From Paludibacteraceae bacterium (GTDB taxonomy: Bacteria; Bacteroidota; Bacteroidia; Bacteroidales; Paludibacteraceae): a stretch of 64,000 nt of DNA. Below the pieces are notes generated by a model, which was not told the origin of the DNA, searched no databases, and was given only the letters and a program-made list of their open reading frames with translations. The position numbers and the translations under genes are program-made. The stretch is from assembly GCA_017551675.1 (NCBI GenBank), contig JAFZLC010000038.1, positions 1 to 64,000 of the forward strand, given 5' to 3'. Each line of letters starts with the position of its first letter. The stretch's first letter is position 1. Positions 16,992 to 25,984 of the stretch are shown in pieces.

Positions 16992-18446
16992 ATGGAAAAA
17001 GAGAAGAAATTAAAGCAAGAAACGATATTTTCCCTATTATGGAATGCCTTTGACAAAGTAGGTTTTCAGGCCATTGCATTTATCATAGGACTAGTCACAT
17101 TAAGATTATTAAGTCCAAAAGACTTTGGCTTAATTGGAGCATTGGCTATATTCACAGCGTTATCAAACATATTAGTGGAAAGCGGCTTCACCTCTGCCAT
17201 GGTCAGAAGGGAGAAGAATACAGACAATGAGTACACTGCCATATTATGTTTCAATGTGTTTTTAAGTCTGTTCTTTTATGTCAATCTCTACTTTTGTGCA
17301 GATCTTATTGCCGAATATTTCAAAATGCCAGAATTGGTTGATCTATCACGATTCATCTTTCTGAGCATACTCTTTAACTCCTTCAGTATTGTACAATCCA
17401 TTATTCTGACAAAAGAGTTATCATTCAAGAAGTTGTCAACATCCAATATATGCGCAGCAATTATATCCGGTGTTGTCACAATCATCTTGATATTAAATGG
17501 TTACACATACTGGGCGCTAGCATGGCAGATTCTGTTACAAGCGGCAGTCAAATGCATTATGCTATGGATTTTCAGCAAATGGAGACCCAAAGCATCGGCA
17601 GATTTCTCTATCATAAAAGAAGTTGCCGTATTCAGTTTCTCACTGATTCTTTCCTCTTTGCTAAACACCTTTGTAAGGTACATATACAATCCAATTATTG
17701 GAAATAAGTTTGGTGAAGACCAGTTAGGTTACTATTCGGAAGCTTATAAATTCTATTTTCTACCAAGCAGTATCATCAGCAGTACAATCTGTGGCGTTGC
17801 GTATCCTGTGTTGTCCAAACTGAACAACGACGAGAATCGGCAAACTAACTATCTGAGGAAAATGGTTCGTATGGCAGCTTTTGGCATCTTTCCTATCATG
17901 TTGGGAGCCATGGCTTGCTTCGATAATCTAACAATAGCCATACTGACAGAGAAATGGAAGAATATCATTCCTTATTTCCAAATCTTAGCCATTGCAGGTA
18001 TTATCACACCATTTCATGGACTCTACTTGGGATTTTTGACGTTAAAAGGTCATCCCAAAAGGAACTTCGCATCGGAACTTATACGTAATATTCTGATTGT
18101 TACTCCATTATTCTTCTTACACAACAACATTATATGGATGTTGTGGAGTTTTACAATTGCAAACATATTATCCTACTGCGTGGATTTGTTCTTTATCCGT
18201 AAAGTCATCAACTATAAGGTTTCAGAGCAGATAAAAGACATACTGCCCTATGGCGTGATAGCTTTGGTTATGGCAATCATTGTCTATTCAATTAATTACC
18301 TACCTATCAACAGCATTTGGATAAAAATAATATTGCAAATAAGCATTGGATGTGTATTCTACCTTACCACTTGTCACATAGCAGGTTCAGTTATTGTAAG
18401 GGAAATCTTCAAAAACATCAAAGCTGTCCTGCTTCCACCAAAATGA
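16992..18446 (+). CDS. Polysaccharide flippase (MOP/MATE superfamily, Wzx-like)
   Basis: The 484-residue protein is hydrophobic over its whole length, with roughly 12-14 membrane segments. The N-terminal pattern is FSLLWNAFDKVGFQAIAFII, then LRLLSPKDFGLIGALAIF and a VESGFTSAMVRR loop, which is diagnostic of the PST/Wzx family that flips lipid-linked oligosaccharides across the inner membrane. No glycosyltransferase cluster surrounds it, so the substrate is unknown. The gene has its own consensus promoter. Its 3' end overlaps the convergent DUF4294 gene by 29 bases. Confidence 0.9.
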   Translation: MEKEKKLKQETIFSLLWNAFDKVGFQAIAFIIGLVTLRLLSPKDFGLIGALAIFTALSNILVESGFTSAMVRREKNTDNEYTAILCFNVFLSLFFYVNLYFCADLIAEYFKMPELVDLSRFIFLSILFNSFSIVQSIILTKELSFKKLSTSNICAAIISGVVTIILILNGYTYWALAWQILLQAAVKCIMLWIFSKWRPKASADFSIIKEVAVFSFSLILSSLLNTFVRYIYNPIIGNKFGEDQLGYYSEAYKFYFLPSSIISSTICGVAYPVLSKLNNDENRQTNYLRKMVRMAAFGIFPIMLGAMACFDNLTIAILTEKWKNIIPYFQILAIAGIITPFHGLYLGFLTLKGHPKRNFASELIRNILIVTPLFFLHNNIIWMLWSFTIANILSYCVDLFFIRKVINYKVSEQIKDILPYGVIALVMAIIVYSINYLPINSIWIKIILQISIGCVFYLTTCHIAGSVIVREIFKNIKAVLLPPK

Positions 18447-19017
18447 TGACTCGCTCCACTATGCGATCATTCTCGTCATTGGGATCGTAGGAGACCTTCA
18501 AATCAGCACCCAACATTTTAGCAAATCCCTGCCAAAATGCAGCGCGAAAGCCACCACGGAACTGTTTCACCAATGTATAGGAGGTTTTTGCACATTGACG
18601 GTCAACCAACCGAATCATCATCTTTCCCTGTGATAATGTCATCTTCCTGAAGATAGGCTTATAAATGGCGACAAGCTCATCTTCCTTTTGTTTCATATAT
18701 TCTTTTCTCTCTTTTTCTGTTTTCAATGTTGCCATAACACTATCGCACTCATTCACCAATCCTGCAATAATCTTTGCGTATGGTAATGTTTTCTTTACGT
18801 CACGAACAGTTCTCCAATAGAACTTCTCTTGCTTTTCGTTCTTGAAAACAAGTTTCGGAAAGACATAGACTGGTTGCAACCAGATGTTTGGTATGGTATC
18901 TCCCGACTCATCTATGTAAGCTGGAACACGCTTCCCCACTTCGACGTCATCGATAGAATAGGCCGCTTGAACAAAGAATAACGGAATTATATATTTTATA
19001 AACTTCATTAGTTTCAT
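18418..19017 (-). CDS. DUF4294-family exported protein
   Basis: This 199-residue protein has a signal peptide (MKLMKFIKYIIPLFFVQAAYS) and matches the DUF4294 family, which is widespread in Bacteroidota and uncharacterised: a front segment around IWLQPVYVFPKLVF, a central FYWRTVRDVKKTLPYAK and a C-terminal QFRGGFRAAFWQGFAKML. A periplasmic location is likely. Its 3' end overlaps the convergent flippase gene by 29 bases. The second Met (residue 4) is an alternative start. A -7 element sits at 19087-19094. Confidence 0.85.
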   Translation of the reverse strand: MKLMKFIKYIIPLFFVQAAYSIDDVEVGKRVPAYIDESGDTIPNIWLQPVYVFPKLVFKNEKQEKFYWRTVRDVKKTLPYAKIIAGLVNECDSVMATLKTEKERKEYMKQKEDELVAIYKPIFRKMTLSQGKMMIRLVDRQCAKTSYTLVKQFRGGFRAAFWQGFAKMLGADLKVSYDPNDENDRIVERVIILVEAGQL

Positions 19018-19086
19018 ATCACTATAACATTTACTTAAGGCGGTTTCTATAAATTCACTTCGTGAAATCTTAATAAATGATACCTA

Positions 19087-19094
19087 CAAATATA
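19087..19094 (-). promoter_or_regulatory. Candidate promoter -7 element of the DUF4294 gene
   Basis: The minus strand reads TATATTTG, an exact -7 match, 69 bases before the DUF4294 start. No -33 box with the usual spacing is present. Confidence 0.4.
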
Positions 19095-19137
19095 ACACAA
19101 TAAACTTGTCAATAACTTTAATTTAATATTTTTTAAT

Positions 19138-19968
19138 ATGTATTTTTTGAAAAAAGAGACCTCATTGAAAAGTATTATGGCTTTCATTCGTCCTGTTTTT
19201 CTACTACTTTTCCTACTTAATACAATGTTCTCTCATGGGCAAAGAAGTGCGGAAAGCATTGCCAAAGGAGAGACTCTTCCATCGGCTGGACATACCATGT
19301 TTTCCCCATCTATACTTAAAAAAGAAAGCATAGAATTAATATTTCACCACGAAAACCTTTATTGTACGAAAGAATTAAATAGTGTTTATTTGGAAAGTCT
19401 ACTCCCCTTCCATTTCCTTCCTCTAAGTGTACAACTCAACTATTGGGGGTATCATCATTTCAGAAAATACACATTCTCTTCTGCCACCTCCAAGCAACTA
19501 ACCAACAGATTTACAATGGGATGCTCAGTGAATTACACATTATACAACTATACAGGCAACTCTCACCCCCTTTTTTCTCTTGGCACTCATATCGATTGCC
19601 TATGGAATTTGAATGAGCAACACAACTTTTATGGCAAAGTTTTCCATCGATTTATAACCCACCGACTCATCAATCAGGAGAATAATTGGATTTCCATCGG
19701 TTACATATTGAGCCTCAACAACATAGAATGGACCACCGAGTTGAATCTGTGGGACTACAACCGTCTTAAATACCACATAGGTTTCGAATATGAATTTACC
19801 TCCTTTATGATCCGATTAGGAGCAAAAGGGCTCCCCCTCATTCCCTCGTATGGATTAGGATACACAAAGAACCAATGTGGTGGCAGTCTCTCCGTTTCGT
19901 GGCTACCTGCTCTTGGTCCCTCTTTTTCAATAGACATCTGTTATCATTTGACCATTAAAAAATCATGA
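19138..19968 (+). CDS. Predicted outer-membrane or periplasmic protein of unknown function
   Basis: The 276-residue product has a signal sequence (FIRPVFLLLFLLNTMFSHGQ). Its body is rich in Tyr, Phe, Trp and His with alternating hydrophobic residues, ending FSIDICYHLTIKKS, consistent with a beta-barrel. I do not recognise the family. Met14 at 19177 is a plausible alternative start that gives a more compact signal peptide. The stop overlaps the ATG of the HhH-barrel gene by four bases, so the two are translationally coupled. A weak -7-like element (TAACTTTA) lies at 19113-19120. Confidence 0.75.
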   Translation: MYFLKKETSLKSIMAFIRPVFLLLFLLNTMFSHGQRSAESIAKGETLPSAGHTMFSPSILKKESIELIFHHENLYCTKELNSVYLESLLPFHFLPLSVQLNYWGYHHFRKYTFSSATSKQLTNRFTMGCSVNYTLYNYTGNSHPLFSLGTHIDCLWNLNEQHNFYGKVFHRFITHRLINQENNWISIGYILSLNNIEWTTELNLWDYNRLKYHIGFEYEFTSFMIRLGAKGLPLIPSYGLGYTKNQCGGSLSVSWLPALGPSFSIDICYHLTIKKS

Positions 19969-21950
19969 AAAAATACGCACTATTCACATCGCTCCTCCTA
20001 CTCGCTCTTGTTGGATACGCACAGGAGGAAGAGTTTCAATCACGACTTACTGATTATATGGAAGATTTAATGGAAGAAGAATCTTCAAAAATTGATTTTG
20101 AAGAGGTAATGAATGAGATGGAATCTAGGATGTCCAACAAAATCAACCTCAATACTGCAAGCAAGGAAGTGCTATCTGAATTGCCCTATCTTACGGAATT
20201 CGATGTTCAGAACATCATTCGTCACCGACAAAGTTATGGCGATTTTCAAACCCTATATGAACTAAAGAATATACCCGACTTCAATCTACAAAAGATTTTT
20301 CAAATTCTTCCTTTAATCACCATAGAACAAGAGACTCGAAAAAGAAGTTGGAAAGAAGAGTTGAAAAGTGGAAAGCACTTCATCTATAACCAATATCAAC
20401 AAATTATCGAGAAGAAAAAAGGATACATACCAGACAGTTTGGGGAATACTAAATATGCCGGCATCCCCTGCCGATACTATCTGAAATATCAGTTTCGAAC
20501 AGTTGAAAAAGTATCCTTCGGTTGGCTGGGAGAAAGGGATGCGGGAGAACCGTTTGGAGTACAACACAACAAAGTATTTGACTTCAAATCCGCTCATCTA
20601 CAAATTGAAAACGTATGGAAATTCAGACGCATAAACGTGGGTGACTACAAAGCGAACTTCGGACAAGGATTGGTGATAGGAACAAGTTGTCTGTTCGGTA
20701 AGTCCAGTAATACACTCAACACATTTCAACAGCAAGAAGGACTGAAGCGATACACCTCCAGCAATGAGAGTAGTTTTTTTCGAGGAGCTGGCGCCACATT
20801 CGTCGCACGCAACTGTGAAACAACGTTTTTCATATCACACAAAAAGATAGATGCCAACCTGAATGGCTCTTACATAACATCATTGAAAACGGACGGTTTG
20901 CACCGCACGGAAAGCGAACTCGGTAAAAGAAGGAATGCCACAGAGAATGTCATTGGATGGAATCTGACCTACTCAAAAAAGAGTCTACAATTGGGTTGCA
21001 CGTTCCTAGCCTATCATTATTCTGACACTCTGGCTCCCACAGAAAAGATATACACCCATTTTAAACTAAAAGAGACCGACAAACATTTTAACATAGGGAT
21101 AAATTACAAATACTATTTTCGAAGGATGTCCCTTTTCGGAGAAAATGCAATTGATGCCAATGGAGGATTGGCTATGCTCAATGGCATAAGCATCATGCCC
21201 ACATCACGAATTGGTATCTTAACCATACAGAGATGGTATCAACCTGAATACCAAGCCAATTTTTCTAACGCCTTCGGAGAAAACTCTAAAACAGAAAATG
21301 AGAAAGGATGGTACCTAGGAGCAAAACTATTGCCCATTAAAAGAATCGAACTATCCATCTATGCAGATGTGTTTGTATTTCCTTGGGCGAAATACAACAT
21401 CAATTACACCTCCAAAGGAGAAGAATTTATGGCCCACCTGCAATACAACACAAACAAAAGGATGAATATGCAACTAAAGTATAAATACAAAGATTATATT
21501 GACCAAGGATACAACAAGCAGAACCTTCGATATATCAATCACTTTAAAATCAAGAGAATAGAAACGCAGAGTCTCGTTGAAATCAATCGAGCAAAAACTG
21601 TATCAAAAGAGAGCTACGGATGGATAGTCGCCGAAGACATACATTATCAAAAACGAAAAGCTGGAATGAATTTACATTACGCCTATTTTTCCGCAGAAGA
21701 ATACAACAATCGTTTTTATTTATACGAACGAGATATTCTGAATGCCTTCTCCATGCCACAGTTATATGGGAAGGGGCATCGGGTAGATTTCAACTTCAAA
21801 TGGGATTTTAATGCACTGGTTCAACTATACATAAATTATGGTATCTATATATACACGGATGGTCGCACAGTAATCGGCAGTTCTTACGAACAAATAAAAG
21901 GTAACAAATCAAGTATGATAAAGGGATTGGTTCGATGGAGAATCCCATAG
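19965..21950 (+). CDS. ComEA-like HhH domain joined to a predicted outer-membrane beta-barrel
   Basis: A signal peptide (residues 1-19, ending VGYAQ) is followed by an acidic helix. A helix-hairpin-helix domain at about residues 60-110 resembles ComEA: INLNTASKEVLSELPYL, then IIRHRQSYGDFQTLYEL. The remaining 540 residues have the alternating aromatic pattern of an outer-membrane barrel, with a conserved-looking NVGDYKANFGQGLVIG near residue 225. Proteins of this layout are common but uncharacterised in Bacteroidota. DNA binding is suggested by the HhH domain but is not shown. The gene overlaps the preceding gene by four bases. Confidence 0.82.
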   Translation: MKKYALFTSLLLLALVGYAQEEEFQSRLTDYMEDLMEEESSKIDFEEVMNEMESRMSNKINLNTASKEVLSELPYLTEFDVQNIIRHRQSYGDFQTLYELKNIPDFNLQKIFQILPLITIEQETRKRSWKEELKSGKHFIYNQYQQIIEKKKGYIPDSLGNTKYAGIPCRYYLKYQFRTVEKVSFGWLGERDAGEPFGVQHNKVFDFKSAHLQIENVWKFRRINVGDYKANFGQGLVIGTSCLFGKSSNTLNTFQQQEGLKRYTSSNESSFFRGAGATFVARNCETTFFISHKKIDANLNGSYITSLKTDGLHRTESELGKRRNATENVIGWNLTYSKKSLQLGCTFLAYHYSDTLAPTEKIYTHFKLKETDKHFNIGINYKYYFRRMSLFGENAIDANGGLAMLNGISIMPTSRIGILTIQRWYQPEYQANFSNAFGENSKTENEKGWYLGAKLLPIKRIELSIYADVFVFPWAKYNINYTSKGEEFMAHLQYNTNKRMNMQLKYKYKDYIDQGYNKQNLRYINHFKIKRIETQSLVEINRAKTVSKESYGWIVAEDIHYQKRKAGMNLHYAYFSAEEYNNRFYLYERDILNAFSMPQLYGKGHRVDFNFKWDFNALVQLYINYGIYIYTDGRTVIGSSYEQIKGNKSSMIKGLVRWRIP

Positions 21951-21959
21951 TTTTTAGAA

Positions 21960-23879
21960 TTAGTGATTCAGACGATAGAAGCCCTCATCCGTCAGTTCAA
22001 TCTCTCGTTCATCCTGCATGTAACGTAACACATATACGGCATGAGACTCTTCGCAAGCCATAGACGAGATCATGGTGCGATATTCCACAGGGCCAGATTT
22101 CAAAAGAGACTGGACAAGTTCCCTCAACCGTTCATACTCATGATTAGAGACTCCCTCATCCTTTTTTGCCAAGCAAAAGTCACACATACCACAGTTTGAC
22201 GACTTCATCTCACCAAAATATTGTAGTAGCATACGACTGCGACAATGCTCTTCATCCATCACATAGGCAATCACCTTCTGGATACGCTCTTGGAATCTTT
22301 CAAGACGAGTTTCATAGACATCTCGACCAATCTTCACATATTTATCATCCACCCGACGTCTACTATAGATGATATAAGGAGACTTCTTGCCTGGAATATA
22401 ACTGATAATTCCCAATTTAGAGAGTGCTGACAACTTATGGTATAATTCATCTCTCGTTAGTTCCAAACGATGGGACATCATCACCTCATCTATCAGTGCA
22501 TATTCCGCAAAAAGACCAGTATAGCTTCTCAACAACAGATTAATTATTTCATCCAACTTAGGATCATAATCCAACGACTGATGATAGAGTTCCTCTTTTG
22601 TCATCACAAACATCACCTTCGACTGCTGGTTTATCTCATCCGTCAGTTCGACATAACCTGCCTGTTGTAGAATCTTCAATGCGCTGAATGTCTGCAACAT
22701 TGGCAACTTAAAGACCGTGCAAAAATCCATCAAGCTAAAGCTATGCATAAATCCAGCGCCCTCATCAACCCCTATTTCAAAATAACAAGAGAGTTTTCGA
22801 TACACCTGAACAATGAAATCGCGTTCAGGGAAATTATCTGACACTCTTTTTTTCAGTTTAGAAATATCAGAATTATTGTATAGGAGAATGGCATACGCTT
22901 TTTTCTCATCACGGCCCGCACGACCCGCCTCTTGGAAATAGGCTTCCAACGTATCTGGCAAATCAAGATGAATCACAGTACGCACATCCGGTTTGTCTAT
23001 TCCCATACCGAAGGCATTGGTAGCCACAATCACTCTACACTCGCCCGATTTCCACGCTTCCTGCTTCTTGTCTTTTGATTCTTGAGAGAGTCCCGCATGG
23101 AAATGGTCCGCAGAGAATCCCTCATTCCGCAACAAGTCAGCCACCTCCTTTGTTTTTTTACGATTACGGACGTAAACGATGGATGTACCCGGCACAGAAT
23201 TTAAAATGTGTAACATCTGCCCCACCTTATCATCTGTTTTACGAACAACGTATGCAATGTTTTTACGGGCAAAACTTTTCTTATAAACCAGATGTTGTCG
23301 AAACTTCAACTGATTCTGTATATCCTCCACCACCTCAGGTGTAGCAGTGGCAGTCAAAGCCAAAACCGGAACATCAGGAGGAAGTACCGAACGAATCTCC
23401 GCAATTTTCAAATAAGAAGGGCGAAAGTCATAGCCCCACTGTGAAATACAATGAGACTCATCCACAACGAGCATACTGACATTCATACGGCGCACTTTTT
23501 CCAAAAAAAGTTCCGTAGCCAATCGTTCCGGTGAAATGTATAAGAATTTATAATCCCCTAAAATGCAATTGTCATAAGCCTGCAATATTTCATTATGCGA
23601 CATACCCGAATAGACTGTTAGCGCGCGTATTCCCTTGTCGCGAAGGTTATCCACCTGATCCTTCATCAAAGCAATCAGTGGGGTTATAACCAAACAGGTG
23701 CCCTCCTTACATAAGGCAGGCACCTGAAACGTAATACTTTTACCTCCGCCCGTAGGCATCAGTCCGAGTACATCCAAACCTCGATACGCAGCATCGATAA
23801 TATCTTCCTGTAAAGGTCTAAAGGATGAATATCCCCAGTACTTTTGCAATACAGAATGATATTTCTCACTATTGCTCAT
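21960..23879 (-). CDS. recQ: ATP-dependent DNA helicase RecQ
   Basis: RecQ unwinds DNA 3'-5' during recombination and repair. The sequence has the RecQ motif 0 (SFRPLQEDII), Walker A TGGGKS at residues 43-48, the DESH box at 140-143 followed by CISQWGYDF, and motif VI QEAGRAGRD. The zinc-binding region has four Cys (HCRSRMLL, then NCGMCDFC). At 639 residues there is a winged-helix region, but I see no clear HRDC domain at the C-terminus. It lies five bases after recJ, so the two repair genes are coupled. It ends nine bases from the convergent HhH-barrel gene. Confidence 0.95.
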   Translation of the reverse strand: MSNSEKYHSVLQKYWGYSSFRPLQEDIIDAAYRGLDVLGLMPTGGGKSITFQVPALCKEGTCLVITPLIALMKDQVDNLRDKGIRALTVYSGMSHNEILQAYDNCILGDYKFLYISPERLATELFLEKVRRMNVSMLVVDESHCISQWGYDFRPSYLKIAEIRSVLPPDVPVLALTATATPEVVEDIQNQLKFRQHLVYKKSFARKNIAYVVRKTDDKVGQMLHILNSVPGTSIVYVRNRKKTKEVADLLRNEGFSADHFHAGLSQESKDKKQEAWKSGECRVIVATNAFGMGIDKPDVRTVIHLDLPDTLEAYFQEAGRAGRDEKKAYAILLYNNSDISKLKKRVSDNFPERDFIVQVYRKLSCYFEIGVDEGAGFMHSFSLMDFCTVFKLPMLQTFSALKILQQAGYVELTDEINQQSKVMFVMTKEELYHQSLDYDPKLDEIINLLLRSYTGLFAEYALIDEVMMSHRLELTRDELYHKLSALSKLGIISYIPGKKSPYIIYSRRRVDDKYVKIGRDVYETRLERFQERIQKVIAYVMDEEHCRSRMLLQYFGEMKSSNCGMCDFCLAKKDEGVSNHEYERLRELVQSLLKSGPVEYRTMISSMACEESHAVYVLRYMQDEREIELTDEGFYRLNH

Positions 23880-23884
23880 CGTGA

Positions 23885-25609
23885 TTATTCACTCTTCTTT
23901 ATATCTTTAATCACCAACTGGATAGACGAATTACCATTGAAGTTATTTTCTTCAATCGTATAACAAATATCCACTGGATTTAATGCTTTGATGTAATCGT
24001 TAAACTCCGACTGACCAAAAGCGATACCATTCATGATACACTCCGATTTAGAATCTATCAATTCCAGTTTCAAGTGTTCCTGATCTTTACCAACCACACG
24101 ACTGGTACCATAATCGAACGTACGACGAGTGGCAAACACCGGCTTCGCATTTTCTGGTCCGAATGGATTAAACTCCTTCAACAAACGGAAGAATTTAGGC
24201 GTAATCTCCTTAAAATCAATAAAAGCATCGATGTCGATTTGCGGCATACATTGCTCTTCTGTTATATTTTCAGAGACATACTTTTCAAATCTGCGTTGGA
24301 ACTCTTTCAAGTTCTCCTCTTTCAGTGTCAAGCCCACTGCATACGTATGTCCTCCGAAGTTTTCCAATAGATCACGACACGACTCTATTGCTTTATAGAC
24401 ATCAAATCCCTGGACAGAACGACCAGAACCCGTTGCAAAACCATTGGAACGCGTTAGGACGATAGTCGGTTTATAATATTTCTCGGTCAAACGAGAAGCA
24501 ACAATTCCGATAACACCCTTATGCCATGTAGGATTGTATATCACAATAGAAGCATTATTACCAACGCCCTCGATGGATTCCAATTCACGGTTCGCCTCGT
24601 CGGTCGTGTTTTTATCCAAATCTTTTCGTTCTTTGTTACATTGGTCGATGCAGTTACTTTTCTCATTGGCCTTTGCCAAATCCTTTGAGATAAGCAATTC
24701 CACAGCCTCACTAGCAGACTGCAGACGACCCGATGCGTTCAGACGAGGACCGATCTTGAAGACTATATCACTCATGGTGATCTCCTTACCTGTCAGTCCG
24801 CATACATCGATGATGCTCTTCATTCCCAAACTAGGATTGGAATTCAGTTGTTTGAGTCCGTAATATGCCAAGATTCTATTTTCACCATTGATTGGAACGA
24901 TGTCGGAAGCGATACTCACCGCCAACAAATCCAAAAGCGGCATGAGAGTTTTAAATTCAATGCCATTGCTTATAGCAAAAGCCTGCATGAACTTAAATCC
25001 AACGCCACAACCCGACAAATTAGAATCTGGATAGGTAGAATCAAACCGTTTTGGGTCCAAAACAGCCACTGCATCAGGAAGCACATCCTCCGGTGTGTGG
25101 TGATCACAAATAATGAAATCCACACCTTTCTCCTTTGCATATGCAACCCTCTCAATTGCCTTGATACCACAGTCCAGAGCAATAATCAGATTAAAATTAT
25201 TCTCTGCTGCATAATCAATGCCCTTGATGGAAATGCCGTACCCTTCCGTGTATCGATCCGGAATGTAGAAATCGACATTTGCATAATTATTTGTTAAAAA
25301 CTTGTATACCAGCGCAACAGCTGTTATACCATCCACGTCATAGTCCCCATACACCAAAATTTTCTGCTTCTTATCACGAAGCGCTTGGTTCAGACGGTCT
25401 ACTGCCTTCATCATATCATTCATCAAGAAAGGATCGTGAAGGTCAGACAGTTGGGGACGAAAGAAACTCTTTGCTTGATCAAAATTAGTAATTCCCCGTT
25501 GGACTAACAACTGACACAAAACAGGACTTATGCCCAAATCTTCGGACATTTTCCTCTTTTGTTCTTCTTGTTCGGCCGACAAAGGAATATAATTCCATCT
25601 GTTAACCAT
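23885..25609 (-). CDS. recJ: Single-stranded-DNA-specific exonuclease RecJ
   Basis: RecJ degrades single-stranded DNA 5'-3' in recombination and mismatch repair, working with RecQ-type helicases. DHH-family motifs appear in order: YGDYDVDG at about residues 87-94, ALDCGIKA, CDHHTPED, and the DHHA1 motif GGHTYAVGLTL. The 574-residue length is standard. recQ begins five bases downstream, matching the known functional pairing of the two enzymes. Confidence 0.95.
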   Translation of the reverse strand: MVNRWNYIPLSAEQEEQKRKMSEDLGISPVLCQLLVQRGITNFDQAKSFFRPQLSDLHDPFLMNDMMKAVDRLNQALRDKKQKILVYGDYDVDGITAVALVYKFLTNNYANVDFYIPDRYTEGYGISIKGIDYAAENNFNLIIALDCGIKAIERVAYAKEKGVDFIICDHHTPEDVLPDAVAVLDPKRFDSTYPDSNLSGCGVGFKFMQAFAISNGIEFKTLMPLLDLLAVSIASDIVPINGENRILAYYGLKQLNSNPSLGMKSIIDVCGLTGKEITMSDIVFKIGPRLNASGRLQSASEAVELLISKDLAKANEKSNCIDQCNKERKDLDKNTTDEANRELESIEGVGNNASIVIYNPTWHKGVIGIVASRLTEKYYKPTIVLTRSNGFATGSGRSVQGFDVYKAIESCRDLLENFGGHTYAVGLTLKEENLKEFQRRFEKYVSENITEEQCMPQIDIDAFIDFKEITPKFFRLLKEFNPFGPENAKPVFATRRTFDYGTSRVVGKDQEHLKLELIDSKSECIMNGIAFGQSEFNDYIKALNPVDICYTIEENNFNGNSSIQLVIKDIKKSE

Positions 25610-25984
25610 TATATATTTATTTTTATTTTTCTTCTCTCCAAAAAAGTGTCCGTAAAGCCACCGACACTAGCAATTTGTAAAGATAAGAAAAAATATCAAT
25701 GAACATCTAAAATTTTCATGATTAATTAACAATTTTTTCAAAAATAAGTTTTATTTCCGTTCGCAAAAACAACAAAAATAAGCACACAACAAATTGTATT
25801 TCAATAAATTACAATATAATAACAAAACCATATCGATGCATATGCAACAATAACAAACAAGGCTGATAACAAGAGGGGGATATTTTCTAAGAAAAATTAA
25901 GTAAAAAAAAGCAAATGATGTTTTGGCAGAACATTTTTTGTTGTAAATTCGCAATCCATTTTTTTGACAGATGAAAAGAAAAAG
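25610..25984. other. Divergent AT-rich region between recJ and the ClC gene
   Basis: This is a very AT-rich gap without a credible gene. It holds the ClC promoter (25922-25951). Two minus-strand matches to TATTTTTG (25739-25746 and 25773-25780) could start recJ transcription, but in such AT-rich sequence they are not distinctive. Confidence 0.5.
25922..25951 (+). promoter_or_regulatory. Promoter of the ClC-family gene
   Basis: TTTG (25922-25925) and TAAATTCG (25944-25951, seven of eight -7 positions) are 18 bases apart. Transcription would start near 25958, giving a short leader before the ATG at 25985. This position also argues against the TTG codon at 25964 as the start. Confidence 0.55.
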
